Origin: Cherax quadricarinatus
Taxonomy: Eukaryota > Arthropoda > Malacostraca > Decapoda > Parastacidae
Direction of reading: 5' to 3'
NCBI RefSeq assembly: GCF_038502225.1
Contig: NC_091374.1
Span: forward strand, 10,008,701-10,072,700
Length of the DNA stretch: 64,000 bases
In this document: in pieces, positions 37,483 through 50,309 of the stretch
Layout of the letters: each line of letters starts with the position of its first letter
Position numbering within the stretch: the first letter of the stretch is position 1
Notes under the pieces: model-generated
Told to the model about the DNA's origin: nothing
What the model saw: only the letters and a program-made list of their open reading frames with translations
The model's database searches: none
Made by a program: the position numbers and the translations under genes

Positions 37483-38265
37483 CTGATTACCTGCCTGCCT
37501 GATTGCCTGCCTGCTCCAGCGACTCAGCGCCGCGGCTCAGATTACGGTATCGTCCTGCTGTATCCTGGGCACATGCCCCAGCTCTGAGGAGCTGGATGAG
37601 ATTTTCGCATTGTAATCTGTGATAAACATGCAGCAATATGTACCTGAAATGCATCCCTCAACCCTCATGTACTGTAGATGCCATCTCTATACCAGCAATG
37701 TATCTTAAGTTTTGTGACAGAATAAACACATTCTTGGGAAGGCAGAATACCAGCGAGCAATACAAAGACGCGGGGCAACTCAGATTTATAAAAATGAGTG
37801 AAATTTTGTCTAACAAAAGCTTGGTATTTTTTGTTGTACTATCTATAAATACATTTAAAAGGCAAACTCATTTTATAAGTCGATGTTCCAGAAAATGAGG
37901 AGGGATAAGAGAGGAAAAGGAAAAATGGTAGTGGGAGGAAGGGGGAATTGGATGAACGCGTGAGACTAGAACAGATTGATGAGGGTACCATTAAGGTGAT
38001 AGAGACACGAGAGGGTGAAATGAATGGCTCTGTGTTACTGTGAGTCGATAAAGTTGATTAATGTACGTGTCAAACGTGGAGCTTGATGGTGAGTGGTGGT
38101 GGTTGTTTGCCTGGAGTAGATGTGATGGTGATTTAATGAGTATGGGGGATAGCTGATAGTGGGTTATGAGTGGTAGGTTGTGGGGTAGATGTATTATTGT
38201 TGATATGTGTAGGGATGGCTATGAATTAAGGTAGATGTGCTAGTGGGTGGTGAGTCGGGTAATGT
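37483..38265. other. Noncoding sequence
   Basis: No gene recognised; an 86-codon frame at 37638 has no support. Confidence 0.4.
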
Positions 38266-38458
38266 CAGTGGTGGTGATTTCTTGTGGGTGGGGTTGTGTT
38301 GGTGGTGATTTCTTGTGGGTGGGGTTGTGTTGGTGGTGATTTCTTGTGGGTGGGGTTGTGTTGGTGGTGATTTCTTGTGGGTGGGGTTGTGTTGGTGGTG
38401 ATTTCTTGTGGGTGGGGTAGATGTGTTGGTGGTGATTGCTTGTGGGTGAGGTAGATGT
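38266..38458. repeat. 31-bp tandem repeat, about 6 copies
   Basis: The unit contains 'ttggtggtgatttcttgtgg' plus gtggggttgtg; the last copies diverge (gtagatgtg). Confidence 0.9.
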
Positions 38459-38529
38459 GTTGGTGATGGTGATTTATTGTGCGGGGGATGACTTCGGTGG
38501 GTGTTCCTAAGTGGTATTCAACTATTAGT

Positions 38530-38720
38530 ACCGCCCTAATAGTAGTTGCAGGGGTCGAGTCTGCTACTGGTCCTGCCTCTTAAACTGACCGCTAATAGGC
38601 TTACCGTAGCCAGGCTTCTTGAGCCTTGACATACCTATTCTTAACTAAAGGCTTATGTTATTCTACCTCTTGGAAACACTGTCGGCCTAAAATCTGTAAT
38701 ACATGGATAAACAAACAGTA
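38530..38720 (-). mobile_element. LINE 3'-end fragment
   Basis: 'agttgcaggggtcgagtctg' and the following cctgcctctt match the 36725-36780 element end; decayed. Confidence 0.5.
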
Positions 38721-38954
38721 TGGCATTCAATAACACTTGAAAGGAACCAGGAGGTAAAGTCAGGCAAGCATCAAACCACGATACTTGCTACCAGACTCCA
38801 GAGTTGAACTGGAAACAACCAATGACTGCCTTATCAGACACACACATGTTACCTCAACACAATCCCAACAAATAATATTACATTTTTGCAAATACAAAAG
38901 GCCTTAAACCAAGCAACAATAAAATATCATTTATTAATGGACTCCTCGTCAAAT

Positions 38955-39130
38955 ACGTTTGCAGTGTCCACAGACTCATAAAAGACTGCTTCGATAACAG
39001 TCTGACTGATGAGGACATCAACCAGATGGCCTGGTCAGGGACCTAGCCGCGGGGACGATGACCCCCTGGAATATATTTAAGTAATTATCGAGTGGTTCTA
39101 CCACTTCCTGACCACTTTGAAGCAATAGAA
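38955..39130. mobile_element. LINE tail scrap
   Basis: 'gatggcctggtcagggacct' followed by agccgcggggacgatgaccccc is the tail seen at 8215-8290. Confidence 0.5.
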
Positions 39131-40069
39131 ATATTTCCTAACATCCTGTACCTTCATGCTGCACTGTGTAAATTAACCATATAAATAAATTGTACTATAT
39201 GAAATAACAAATATCTTAAAAGAAAAGTCCTGACAAAGACTCACTGTGACAACTTGTAATTTTGTTCTTTTGCATTACTACTCACATTGAGTGTACAATT
39301 AACTAGCCGCTCAGGTGACAGTAAATATGCATCACTGTTCTCATGTATGAAATTAACCAAAGTGGAAAAGGAAAAGCTACAACAGATCTTAGTCGAACTG
39401 TAAGAGTGGTCAGACAAGTGGCTACTGCAAGGACTTGATAGTTAACATGAACACACTGGTGGAAATTCGGGGAAACTGATAAACTAGTGCAGAGATGAAA
39501 GCTGAAAAGCAACGCTGATTCAGAGTTCCCAGAAGTATTTCAGTCTCTAGGTGGTCAAGAAGTGTAAAGACCTGGATGTATAAATGCTGACAGAAGCTCC
39601 ACATACAACGTTAAGATTATATATGGCTAGCAATGCAAGGGAAGTGGCCAAATAACGGTTACTTGCAAGACAGGTTCAGAAGCTGAGACTTAACCTCCTC
39701 TGTAAGCACAAACAGGAGACTACACGCCAGTGCTGTTATTTGGCGTTGCTAATATTTAAGAACAAATTTAAACAGAAAACTGACAAACTGAGACAACAGG
39801 AAGGTAAAAAAGAAAAAAGTGTACATATAACGAAAAATAAAAGTCACGGAATGCAGAGGGGATAAACGAGGATGAACATGGAGTTTCAATAAGAAAGTTG
39901 CGAGGAGAAAACGAGAAGCAGTGTTTAAGGAATGTTTATGAGTTCTCCGGCTAAAATAACTTCAATGGTTTGAGAATTTTGTATATTACGGCCTGGGGTT
40001 GGTTAGCTGGGAGTATGTGGTGGGAGGAGCCTAAGTGGAGGGGATGTAGGGGTAAGGTATGCGTTGTAC
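39131..40069. other. CLK intron, no recognised features
   Basis: AT-rich sequence downstream of the short exon at 40070. Open frames of 60-69 codons are unsupported. Confidence 0.4.
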
Positions 40070-40162
40070 CTTGGTGCCGACGTTGTGGACATAGCGCTGA
40101 GCGATGTAGTCAGTGTGGTAGGAGAGAACTGAGGAGTGCTGGTTCCTCCTGCGAGGAGCCAT
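40070..40162 (-). CDS. Short alternative first coding exon (31 codons)
   Basis: The ATG at 40162 has G at -3 and G at +4, a strong context. It opens 31 codons (beginning MAPRRRNQHSSVLSYHTDYI, ending HNVGTK) that stop exactly in phase 0 at AAG|GTACAA. Third codon positions are strongly G/C (mostly C), unlike the AT-rich surroundings, which indicates real coding sequence. The basic start followed by a Ser/Tyr-rich segment suits a short N-terminus for a nuclear kinase. It lies on the CLK strand inside the 42-kb intron and is phase-compatible with the shared exon at 13871. I infer a short-isoform first exon. The donor is weaker than consensus. I do not recognise the peptide with certainty. Confidence 0.55.
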
Positions 40163-41235
40163 CACGGACAGCCAAGGCTAGAGAAGCTACTGTGCCAGGC
40201 AGGAGGTGGCTAGATATCCTCAGTATACCCACCAGATTCTGACTACACCTCTACATGATTTAAATTTAGCCCTGTGCCTGCCGCCATGACTAAGGCAGCT
40301 ACTCAACTCTCATCTGATCTAACAAATGTTGCTAGTGTCAACTCACCGTCGCCTCTCCACCACACCCACTTCAACACTGCACAAACCACTCGCTCACCAA
40401 GCAACGGTTCAAAGAGAAAAACAATAGTAAAATACCAGCGCTGGTCACTACCAGCAGCTCTAGTACCCTCGTCACCCCGCCCATTTTATCCACCTTCACC
40501 ACCTCGAAACATCCTCGGATATACTTATCTTTTCAGCATTACTGGTGTTTAAGCTAAAATTAACTCTGTATCAAGAGTAAAGGTAATCAAGTAACAAATA
40601 AATATTTAGCGGCAGCGATTATGAAGAAGCAGATGAGTGAGCCAGCCAGCAAGATCCAGACACTCAACCATCGTTTTCTCTGACACTACGTTTTCCCTCT
40701 CCCTCCATAAACAACTGAGTGGTGGTGTACGTCTCAATGTACTTTATTATCGTGACATAACATACTGTAAGTTTATTAATTATACAGGAGTCAGAGTAAA
40801 ATGAGGTGACCGAAGGTTAGACAATAACATCAAAGTAAACAAAGTTGACCCCTAAGAGTTTCCCCTCCCTCGGAGGAATGCTGGTGTAATGTGGTCGTCT
40901 CTGTATTGGCACAGAGCAGCTCGACCTGCCACACTTAACACTTAACCACGCAAATTCCTCGTGCTGCTCACGTCTGTCAACCATTTCATTGCAATTATAT
41001 CCTATATGATCAGCCCAAAGGCATGGTAACATCTGCATATTATGATCACACCCGACAGTCTCTAGCCTCTCATGACCAAACAACCAGCCCACTCTCCCTA
41101 TTTTATCTTCCATAATTTTTAACTGCCTTAAAAGTCTGTTCCAGCGGAGATACAGGGAACACTGCCCACAACAGTGGTCCAAGACTCTTGAACATGCTGC
41201 AAGCAGATACAAATTTCTCTGGAATAAAGGTAGAA
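40163..41235. other. Upstream flank of the short CLK exon
   Basis: If 40070-40162 is a first exon, its leader and promoter lie here on the minus strand. A strong minus-strand donor (GGCGACG|GTGAGTTG, GT near 40344) sits 180 bp upstream and could end a 5' leader exon. No TATA box was found at a useful distance. Confidence 0.3.
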
Positions 41236-41237
41236 CT

Positions 41238-41520
41238 TTGAAAAGAGGAAACCAGACAACCCAGGAGGGCAGTGGGCACAATAAGAGGATTCTATCAACG
41301 TCCGTGGCTACAGACTATTCAACATCTTACCAGAACATATCAGAAACACTTCTAAGACGTGTGCATCAGTCTTCAAGAGAAAAACTAGGCAAATATCTGT
41401 TCAAAATGTCTGGTCAAGCAGGTTGTGATGTTTATGTAGGCCGCAAGCTGTAACAGTGATTGATCAAGCCAGCAACAAGGAAGTCTACCCTCAGCCAGGC
41501 TCAGAAACCCGCCCTCGTAA
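41238..41520 (+). mobile_element. LINE ORF2 C-terminus fragment
   Basis: Plus frames read YRLFNILPEHIRNT-like text (41325-41350), then REKLGKYLFKMSGQAGCDVY and a tail with 'gattgatcaagccagcaaca'. Same family as 10050-10445. Confidence 0.65.
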
Positions 41521-42211
41521 CTGGTGAAAGTAATAAAGTGAAAGGTCAAGTGGAAACAAAAGTTAGTGTAAGAGAAAGGAACAATGCCAAGGTCGAGGTG
41601 TATTATTCAAGTTTAGAATGCATTTTCGTGGGCATCCTCGTACACTGTAACCCAGTTTAGAGGCGGAGTGACCTTTAAGCCAGGCTAAATATAATCGCCC
41701 TCTCCCTGTCATCCTCCATCAATCTCGACTATTGTAAATCTTTGTATTGATTCTTTGGGGAAGAGACCTGGAGAGGATGCCTGCAGGGACAATAGCAAGG
41801 GCTCTACAGCTTCAAAATCCTTTTATCAGAATAGCAGTCCCACGGCACATGGAACTGGTTTAAGTCTCACCTCTTGAAAGACACTTCAATCATTTTACCA
41901 GAACATGCCGGCGTCCTGACAAAAATGACAATACTATTAGCACAATGACAAAAATGTTATCAAAATACTAGTCTGGTAGGAGTGAGCGTGTACTACCTGG
42001 AGGTGGGACAACTCAACCCACCATTATAGTTACTAAAACATTCACCAAACTCACAACCCAGCGTTCTTATCCTTGAGATAATCACACAACTCAAAATGAA
42101 TTGTCATAAGCTATGGAGACAACATAAGTACAGCCCTAAGCACTTTTAAATGGAATGCTTTCCACAAATATGGGCTTTTTCCTAAAACAAACCTTATCTA
42201 CCTCGATAAAA

Positions 42212-42254
<43 letters not shown>

Positions 42255-42645
42255 TTAAGAAACTAGCATGTCAACTGTATATGAAAATTCACAATACTAG
42301 TCACGTTCAAGTGACATCCATCAGTGATAATTAAAGATGGTGTATCAGTTAGTTACAAAGTGCAGTAGCTTGCGCCTGAGAACTGGGAGGGACGAGACCA
42401 TCAATGTTTACCAAGTGATGTTTGGTGTGATAGCAGAATATACCACTTTAGACGAGAATAATGAATTAATGTATACAGAGTGTGCGCGCAATGGGAACAC
42501 TACAATCGTGCATGAGAAGAGACATAGACATAAGGAACATTTTTAACTAGAGCAGAACATTGTACTGTAGCTCCTACTGCTTACAGGATTACTAAAACTA
42601 CTTACTCCTACCTACAACCTACATTACTGAAAATACAAGAAATAA
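41521..42645. other. Noncoding with (ATT)n run
   Basis: An ATT microsatellite of about 14 units lies at 42210-42250. A 69-codon frame at 42337 is unsupported. Confidence 0.45.
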
Positions 42646-42649
42646 GAGG

Positions 42650-43110
42650 AATATTAATTAAGAGCCTTTTTAGTATGGATAGAGAGACCCTTGTCAACAC
42701 AAGGGGTTCACCATTCATGTTAAAGATGGAATTAGTCAAGTTCCTGGAGGAGACTTCTGAACCTAGAAATCCGGAACCCTGACTTGAGCCAGGCTCATCT
42801 GGTGCTCGCCTCGTCAACCAGGCTGTTACTGCTAGCGGCCCGCTAGCTCTCATATCCACCACAGCCTGGTTGATCTGGCACTCTGGAGAGATACTTGTCC
42901 AGTTTTCTATTGAAGACGTCCACACTTTCCCTCCAATATGTCTGATATCTTCCGGTAAGATGTTGGATAGCCATAATAGCCATAACTTGGAGAACGTAAG
43001 TAACAATAGCCCGACTGATCAGGGAATCCTGGCCGCGGCCGGGGAAGAGGGGAAAAATCAGAGCGAAAAAGAAAGTAAAGAAGCTGGTCACAAGTACGGA
43101 ACAGGAATGG
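42650..43110 (-). mobile_element. LINE ORF2 C-terminus and 3' tail
   Basis: Minus frames read ILPEDIRHIGGKVWTSSIEN, then LDKYLSRVPDQPGCGGYES, and ASGPLAVTAWLTRRAPDEPG from the tail. This is the clearest copy of the LINE end scattered through the window. Frameshifts at several points. Confidence 0.7.
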
Positions 43111-44125
43111 TCTTCCTATTGTGATTCGTACATCGATCAAGTTCGAGAGAGATGAGATGAGTTTGCCCCATTGTCTGAAGAGCTGCCCTTGGCCACTAAC
43201 AAATAATATCGGAAGACGCTGGAGTGGGCTCTCGGTCTCTCTCGCCTAGTGGCTCACCAGACTGATAATGGAAAGACTGGCATGAGAAAACACTATGTAG
43301 CAGGAAGGACACAGCTGTAGGACACGGAATCACGGCAAGGTAAATACTCCACGTAAATGGCAGAGAGAGATCAAGGATAAACGTCACTGTGGGTGGTTGT
43401 CCGAGGACAAAGGGACCCTGAAACATTCTTAATACTCCGAGTAACGGACAGGTTACACAAGGATGATCACTTTACCAGGCATGTAACAAGAACAAGAGGG
43501 CTGGGTGGGAATTACACACCCAAAAGAACCTGAAGAGTATCAGAAAACTCATTTTACAACAATTAAAACAAAGTGGAACGAACTGAACAATGGTCAAAGT
43601 GAAAGAGAGCGCAGTGGTTCAAAAACTGATGAGAGTCTACGAACTAGAGCTAACCTGCTTTACTCTGAAAACAGTTAATTACCAGCCCATCTTAAGTAGC
43701 TTTATTATGCACAAATACACAACGAAGTAATTCGAGTCCTAACAACTATAATGTTGGTTACAGTAGGATAATTTGGTTTGTCAAGTGAAACTTGTAAAAA
43801 GGCAAAAATGCGAGCCTTAGCGAGGGCAATGCGACACATTATACCCGTGAGCGCTAATGCCAGCCACGATGCACTAATTCCAGCAGGTTGTTTCAGGGAC
43901 GCAGGTAAACACGTGGTTAAAGGCGGCTCTTTGGCAGGTAATCAGAGCAGCATTACACCAGAGCCCCTCGATTTAGCACTCTTCAGGGAGGAGGGAAAGG
44001 TCTTGCGAAAGAACAAGGAGTGAGGGATGATCAGACACTCAGGGTACAATGAGGACAAAAAGTCCTCCTGGGAATATAAATCAATACTCGGATGTCACCC
44101 AGTGTGTGGGCAGGACTTTAATCTG
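43111..44125. other. Noncoding sequence
   Basis: An 81-codon plus frame (43778-44023) is open but has no motif, splice site or bias I can support. Confidence 0.4.
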
Positions 44126-44255
44126 GAAAATTATCATTATTATTATTGCTAAATGGTGAACCCATAAGTGTCATTCAGCACAAGGAGTGATGGAGGCTCG
44201 ATCCTCTGGTAACTAATCGCCTGACAGACATGCGACCTATGAAAAGAAGAGCAAG
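44126..44255 (-). mobile_element. tRNA-derived SINE with ATT-rich tail
   Basis: Related to the nested SINE at 59154-59259: shared order of gctaaat, catAAG/ggatcattcagc, ggaggctcgatcctc and cgcctgacagac. The left side is an (ATT)-type run, which on the minus strand is the 3' tail. Confidence 0.55.
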
Positions 44256-44639
44256 CCAGAACTAACACAATCCAGCCAGGTCTCACACTGCTGCCCTCTA
44301 CTGCAGTCTCCCTAAAGATCCAGGTCTACACAACTGCTCTTCTCCACAAGGCGAAGAATATTCACATCATCCTCTCCACATACGAGTCACTTTACTATAC
44401 ACAAAATACAACCAAGTATTTCTCACACAAGAGCAAAAATATACAGCATAGTCCCTTTAGCAAGGAAGATCAAGCTGGCAGAGGTTATTTCCCAGCGGTC
44501 AGTCAGTGAACTTCCTGTTTGCCTGCCGCGACGGACCTGACCGACCATTCACAGGAGTCCTGGATACCCCACATCCCCTGGCACCAGCACCTAAAAACGC
44601 ACACTACAACACCTTATCTTTCATATACCTTTGATGGAT

Positions 44640-44890
44640 TTTGAAAGTTTTCTTGCTCTCGAAACCCTGCCCTGGGCCAAGCTCGTCTGGTTCCTGCCTC
44701 GTCAACCAGGACGTTACTGCTGGCGGCCCGTTGCCCCCATATATCCGTCATAGCCTGGCTGATCCGGCAATTGGTAGAGGAAATTGTCTCGTTTCCTCTT
44801 AAAAAACGTCTGTACTAGTTTTAACAGTGTTCCTGATAACTTCTAGCAAGATGTTAAAAAATCTTGGACCGCGCATATTGATACAATTTT
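44640..44890 (-). mobile_element. LINE 3' end fragment
   Basis: Has 'ctcgtcaaccaggacgttac', 'catagcctggctgatccggc', and an upstream decayed C-terminus; same family and orientation as 42650-43110. Confidence 0.6.
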
Positions 44891-45159
44891 CTCTATATTG
44901 TACCTACACAGGGAGGTACTACCATGTGAAATAAGTGCGAAATGGAAACGTGCTATATTTTTTATCATAAACGTGCAAGATGACAGGTAAATGGTAGAAA
45001 CTACTACTAATATTCATTACACACATACCTTTACTTTCGTATGTGCTTCTTAACAGTTCCTGATCTCGTAATATTTCCTTTCCGAGTAAGAAACCTAGTC
45101 CGAGACAGTGGGGCAAGATCCTCCTCACAACCACTAAGAGACAAGACAATCAAATGGAC

Positions 45160-45310
45160 ACATAACACAAATAACCCGCACATAGAAGCTTACGACGACG
45201 TTTCGGTCCAATAAATTGTTAATGTGACTTTGTAAATGGTCCAAGTCTGACTGAAACGTCGTCGTAAGCTTCTCTCTCTTTCTCTCTCTCCCCTATGTGA
45301 TGGTTACCCG
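45160..45310. repeat. Two Penelope-type terminal repeats, inverted
   Basis: The left copy (45170-45210) reads aacccgcacatagaagctta then cgacgacgtttcggtcc. The right copy (45225-45300) reads the reverse, gactgaaacgtcgtcgtaag, and ends in a (CT)n run and ggttacccgcg. They form an inverted pair with a short spacer. Confidence 0.7.
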
Positions 45311-45359
45311 CGTTTTATTCCACTCACGGTATTGTCTCTTTTTTGTTCATCAAAGGTAC

Positions 45360-45495
45360 ACCTCGTGCAACATATGGGAATCTTTATTCAGGAAACGTTT
45401 CGCCACACAGTGGCTTCATGAGTCCAATACAAAGCAGATGTGAGAGGAGTATGAGGTAATCAGTCCCTCAGCCTGGAGTTGATGTGTTCAGTCCA
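45360..45495. repeat. Dispersed repeat family Y
   Basis: 'caacatatgggaatctttat' and 'ggaaacgtttcgccacacag' are conserved with other copies in the window, including half of the palindrome at 45686. A scrap also lies near 4140-4185. Confidence 0.6.
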
Positions 45496-45685
45496 TCAAT
45501 CTTGTAGAATGTACAGCATAGGGCCGTAGACGTGGCTTATATATTGTCGTCAGGTGAGGCGAAGCAGGATGAGGCGGGGTCATAGTGGTACCATCCACTA
45601 GTCGAAGTAGGTCTTCGTCCAAAGGTTGGACAAGTGTTGAAGAATACTTTGTAATAAGATCCCATGATGCTGCAGTGTCTGACAG

Positions 45686-45863
45686 TTGTGATGAATGGTT
45701 TGGAAAACCGACAAGTTGAAGATTGAGACACTTATGCAACATATGGGAATCTTTATTCAGGAAACGTTTCGCCACACAGTGGCGTTTCCTGAATAAAGAT
45801 TCCCATATGTTGCATAAGTGTCTCAATCTTCAACTTGTCGGTTTTCCAAACCATTCATCACAA
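45686..45863. repeat. Perfect 81-bp inverted repeat
   Basis: Arms 45686-45766 and 45783-45863 are exact reverse complements with a 16-base spacer. The arms carry the family Y motif and the preceding 'gaagattgagacacttatgc' stretch. Near-identical minus and plus open frames arise from this symmetry. Confidence 0.95.
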
Positions 45864-46384
45864 AGGTACTCCTCGCCAGATGGAAGGTATCACCAGCGAC
45901 ATCCACACTTTTTCTTTTCGCTTATTTCGCACAAAGAGTTTTGAAGGAGCAAACACGGGAGGTGCCCTGGGACAACTTGAGAACTGTGTATATAAAACAA
46001 CTGTTAATATTCTATCTGATCCTTTTTTTTCTTCTCTCTCTTACTGTGTTTTCTGCACAAACAAAGCTAATGACCCACACATTGTGAAGCTTCCCCAGAA
46101 CATATAAGGTTGATAATGTCCGAGAAGGATGATTATAGAAGAAGAGGATGATGGATGAAAACAAATGTTCATGGATTAAAAGATTGTTGATGAATGATAA
46201 GAATGATAGACGAGTAGAATGATAGATGAACAGGATGATGATGACCTAGAAGGAAGGCAGTTTGGAGGAAGGATGAACATCAAAATGGAGGAAGGATGGT
46301 GGAACTGGGCAGCAGGAGTGGTGGTGGTGGTGGTGCTGAGTAGCAAGAGGGGAGAGTGAATACAATTTTTTTAATATTAACCAA

Positions 46385-46800
46385 TATTGGATACATCAGC
46401 ATCGTGCTGCTACCTATTCTATATGCAAGTTAAACAGGGGTAACAAAAGCTACGTGTTTCCAAGAGTCTGACCTGGGTTATATAAACTGAAGAGTGGTGG
46501 AACATGAGCTAAGGCAGTGCCGTGAAATACTCAGTTCTTTCTGAATGTGAAAACGATCTTTAGATCTTCCTGCTTTAAAATAATAAATCTGATATTTAAG
46601 AACAAACTCGACATTTTCCACAACTGTGTTCTTTCCATATAGCAGAAGCTGAAATTTGTCACCGTTGAGAATGTAATTTTCCTCTGCCCACTGAAAGACT
46701 GTCGATATATGGTGGAAATTTGACAGCAACTTTTACTGACGCCACTCTCATGCTTTCTTTAGAGTGGAATCTTAAAGGATGTTATGAAGCTGTGGTTTAT
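46385..46800 (-). mobile_element. LINE RT fragment
   Basis: The minus strand reads VFQWAEENYILNGDKFQLLL followed by YGKN. This corresponds to the conserved W-A-x-x-N-x-M-x-F-N-x-x-KF-x-x-L-x-YG block just after the catalytic YADD of jockey/CR1-type reverse transcriptases. The catalytic motif itself is not recognisable. Confidence 0.65.
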
Positions 46801-49200
46801 GTCCCAATCTTCGTCTGCTACAATGATAAACAGTAGAAGTGCCAGGCCTGCACCTCACTTTTACTGTACTAAGAATGGCTATTGTGTCTGCAAACACTCC
46901 TCCATGTGTTAATTTGGATTTACATTTTCCTAGAGCCGGACTTATTTACCTCATTTTATAGATTAACTCCATGGTCATCTTAGCAAAATGTGCGTCCGTA
47001 TCAGTATTTTGATTAGCTTCTGTGATGCTGTAGTGGTTTGTTAGCTGCGATATACAAATTGTGGAATCTTGTTACTAGGCAATTCGCCTTCTTAGTACCC
47101 TCTCAAAGATTTTTTCCTGTGTGAAGATAGTGGTTACGACTCCTCTGAAGGGTCCCTAGTAGCAGTCTTTTTAATACAGCATTGTAATAATCTGGTTACC
47201 TTGCAGGACACTGGCATAAATGACTGCTTTCACTAATTTTCTTTATATATCAGTCTCACTCCATTACGTTATGGTAGCGAGTAAATTTAGGACAGATCTC
47301 AAGTATCTGGCACGTATTTGCTATTAGGTTTATTTGCCTGTGTCTGAGAAAGAGGAAAGAAAAGAGAGAAAAAGAAAAAGAGAAAAAAGAAAAGAGGAAG
47401 AGAGCCAGCTAAAGAGTACATGCCAAGAACTGTGAATCTTCCCCAGTAGTTTAATGCTTTACTGGCTTTTTTTTTAAGAAGGCAGTAAAGTATGTACATT
47501 TCTTAGCTCTGTAGTTTTGTTTTACCGTATTTTATAAATAACGAGATAGAACACCTTGGTTATTCAACATATTCAGTTCCCAACTTTGCAAAATCTGCAC
47601 TAGTATTATCATCAACAACAACTTTACATTATCGTGACAATTTCATTCTCATATTACATAAATTTTAATCACAAGGCGAGTAAAAATATAGGCATAATTC
47701 GTTCTATGTATCGGCATATTCAGAAGAAAGGGAAAATATCCCAACCATTTAAGCAGAAAGAAATGCAAGGTTTTATGCCAGGCAAGTACGCTGTGGGGGG
47801 GGAGAGGTGGCACCCCTCTGGGAGGGGTGCCACCTACCCTAAGGCTCAAAGAACTCACACCCCACTACAGAGTTAAAGTGAGTCAGCGTCAGGGAGCTCT
47901 GATGTCTCCAGCCATGAAAGAACAAGTTACTGAAATACCATTACCTGGGCTTTATTCTTGTATTGAAAGTGCTTATTTTCCACGCTCTCATTTATCCGGG
48001 CCTCGCTGCACTGTCTCCTCTATATGACAGACCATCAGACATTATTATGCTCAAGTCGTTTACATGTTCTATGTGATGATCCTTCTGCGTTGTGTAGCCT
48101 ATCCTCATTTTGAGCTGTTCATTTATTATTTCTTTATCTAATCAATTAAAATTTGTCACCAATGAACATAACATTTTCTACTACCCACAGGAATATTTTG
48201 CTACGTTTTGCATTTTCTCTGTTCCTTCTATCAACTTATGAAAATATCAGATATCTCTGTTTCTTGCTATACAATGTATTATTTAAGTAATTATTTGTTA
48301 TACACGTAGTGTGGGTCTCCTGCGTTCACATTTCATAACGTACTAGTATATATGGATCCACATTCTCTCCAAAATTACGCACTTCTTTGTCTTCCTCCAT
48401 GTACGTGGCTCCTACCTTTAAGTAGGGGCCAGTACTGTTAAGTGATTCGAGTTTACATTAGAAAAATAATGTTTTTTTTTTCTATTTTTTTCAGGATTTT
48501 TGCTTCTTTTTAACTCATTTCGTTTGATACGATTGGTTTAGTTACCTCAGTCATTCCTGCACCTATGATCTCTTTCCCTTGCTTTGTCATCTGAGGTCTA
48601 CAGATTTCTTTTTCTCGGTGAAGTCTTTCTTTCTCCTTCAGTAACTGATCACTACACAACACTGCGGCGGTATAGCAAGTCACTCCAATATAATATGATT
48701 TTTTTCTGCAGAGCTTGCGAGCTTGGCATACAAAGCAACGATCATCTTGCTAAATAAGAGTGTAAAGTTTTGTTGCAATATACCCACGAAAATTAGTCTT
48801 AATATCATGAAATTTACGCAGAATTAAGCTATAATGCATGAAGTTAATCTGAGCTAAGCCACAGCTGGTTACAAAATCGGGTATGTAAAATTAAAATCTG
48901 TATATTAGGTTAACAAAATACTTGTTATGGGAGGTGGTGGTGGTTTGAGGAAGTGCAAGTGTAAACACAACATTAAATCTAACATCACAAGTCCCATCCC
49001 TGGCATGCTACAAAACAATATTTGTATCCAGTTTTATGAAGAGTTAATAATAACTTGGAAATAGCTTGCAAACAATATTTATCAATCAATTTAGAACCTT
49101 AACTATATTTTACGACTAAATGAATTCCATCCCTCACCCTTAAGACTGTCACACTTACTACTGAGTTCATGCCTACCCTACCATTACAAGACACCATGCA
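46801..49200. other. Noncoding; one short perfect hairpin
   Basis: No gene recognised. A purine-rich GA tract is at 47340-47405. 47805-47835 is a perfect 14-bp hairpin (aggtggcacccctc, three bases, inverse). T-rich runs lie near 48470. Confidence 0.45.
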
Positions 49201-49204
49201 TGTC

Positions 49205-49437
49205 TTCCCTCCCAGTACACGAGACTATCATACAGATTCTCCCTATTTTCCCTGTCAATACGCGATACTGTATGCAGCTTCTCCCTCTTTCATTGCCGGT
49301 GCACGAGAATATACAGATTCTCCCTATTTTCCCTGTCAATACGCGATACTGTACGCAGTTTCTCCCTCTTTCATTGCCGGTGCACGAGAATATCATGCAG
49401 ATTCTCCCTGCCAGCACACGAAACCATCATACAGACT
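49205..49437. repeat. About 88-bp tandem repeat, 2.5 copies
   Basis: The unit contains 'cctgtcaatacgcgatactg' and 'ttcattgccggtgcacgaga'. The small open frames on both strands come from the duplication. Confidence 0.85.
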
Positions 49438-49559
49438 GACGAGTGAATCGTCTCACTAACTTTATAACACTAAGGGGGGGGGGAGAGGAAAAAAAAAACA
49501 TTAATAAGCTTGAAACGCTACGGAAGCGTGTGGTTAATGCAGGCACTCTGTGACTTTCT

Positions 49560-49900
49560 CGCTTGTTCTCTCTGAATTGCTTTCTCGATCATTCACTCGC
49601 TCGTTTGAGCCTTCTCCCTCGTTCGCCCTCTACTCGCGTTCTCTTCCTCGCTAGTTCGCTCTTTCGGGGAGGAGGAAAGATGAAAAAGTGGGGGGAAGTG
49701 GGGAGAAGAGAAGGGGAGATGAGAAAGAGGGAGGGGAGAAGAGGGGAATGGGAGGAGAGAGGGAGGAGGAATAGGAGAGAGACAGTAGAGGAAGGAAGCA
49801 AAAAGTAGGATCAGGAGTAACAGCAGCAGTAGCAGGAGAGGAGGAGCAGCAGCAGCAATAGAAATAGAGGAGCAGCAGCAGGAACACCGTGGAGTGATAT
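49560..49900. repeat. Pyrimidine-rich then purine-rich low-complexity tract
   Basis: CTCG/TTCG-rich up to 49670, then GGA/GAA-rich to 49800, then AGC/GCA triplets. Long open frames on both strands reflect composition. Confidence 0.75.
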
Positions 49901-49939
49901 AACTCACCTGGTTACACTACTTACGTAAGAACAACAACG

Positions 49940-50309
<370 letters not shown>

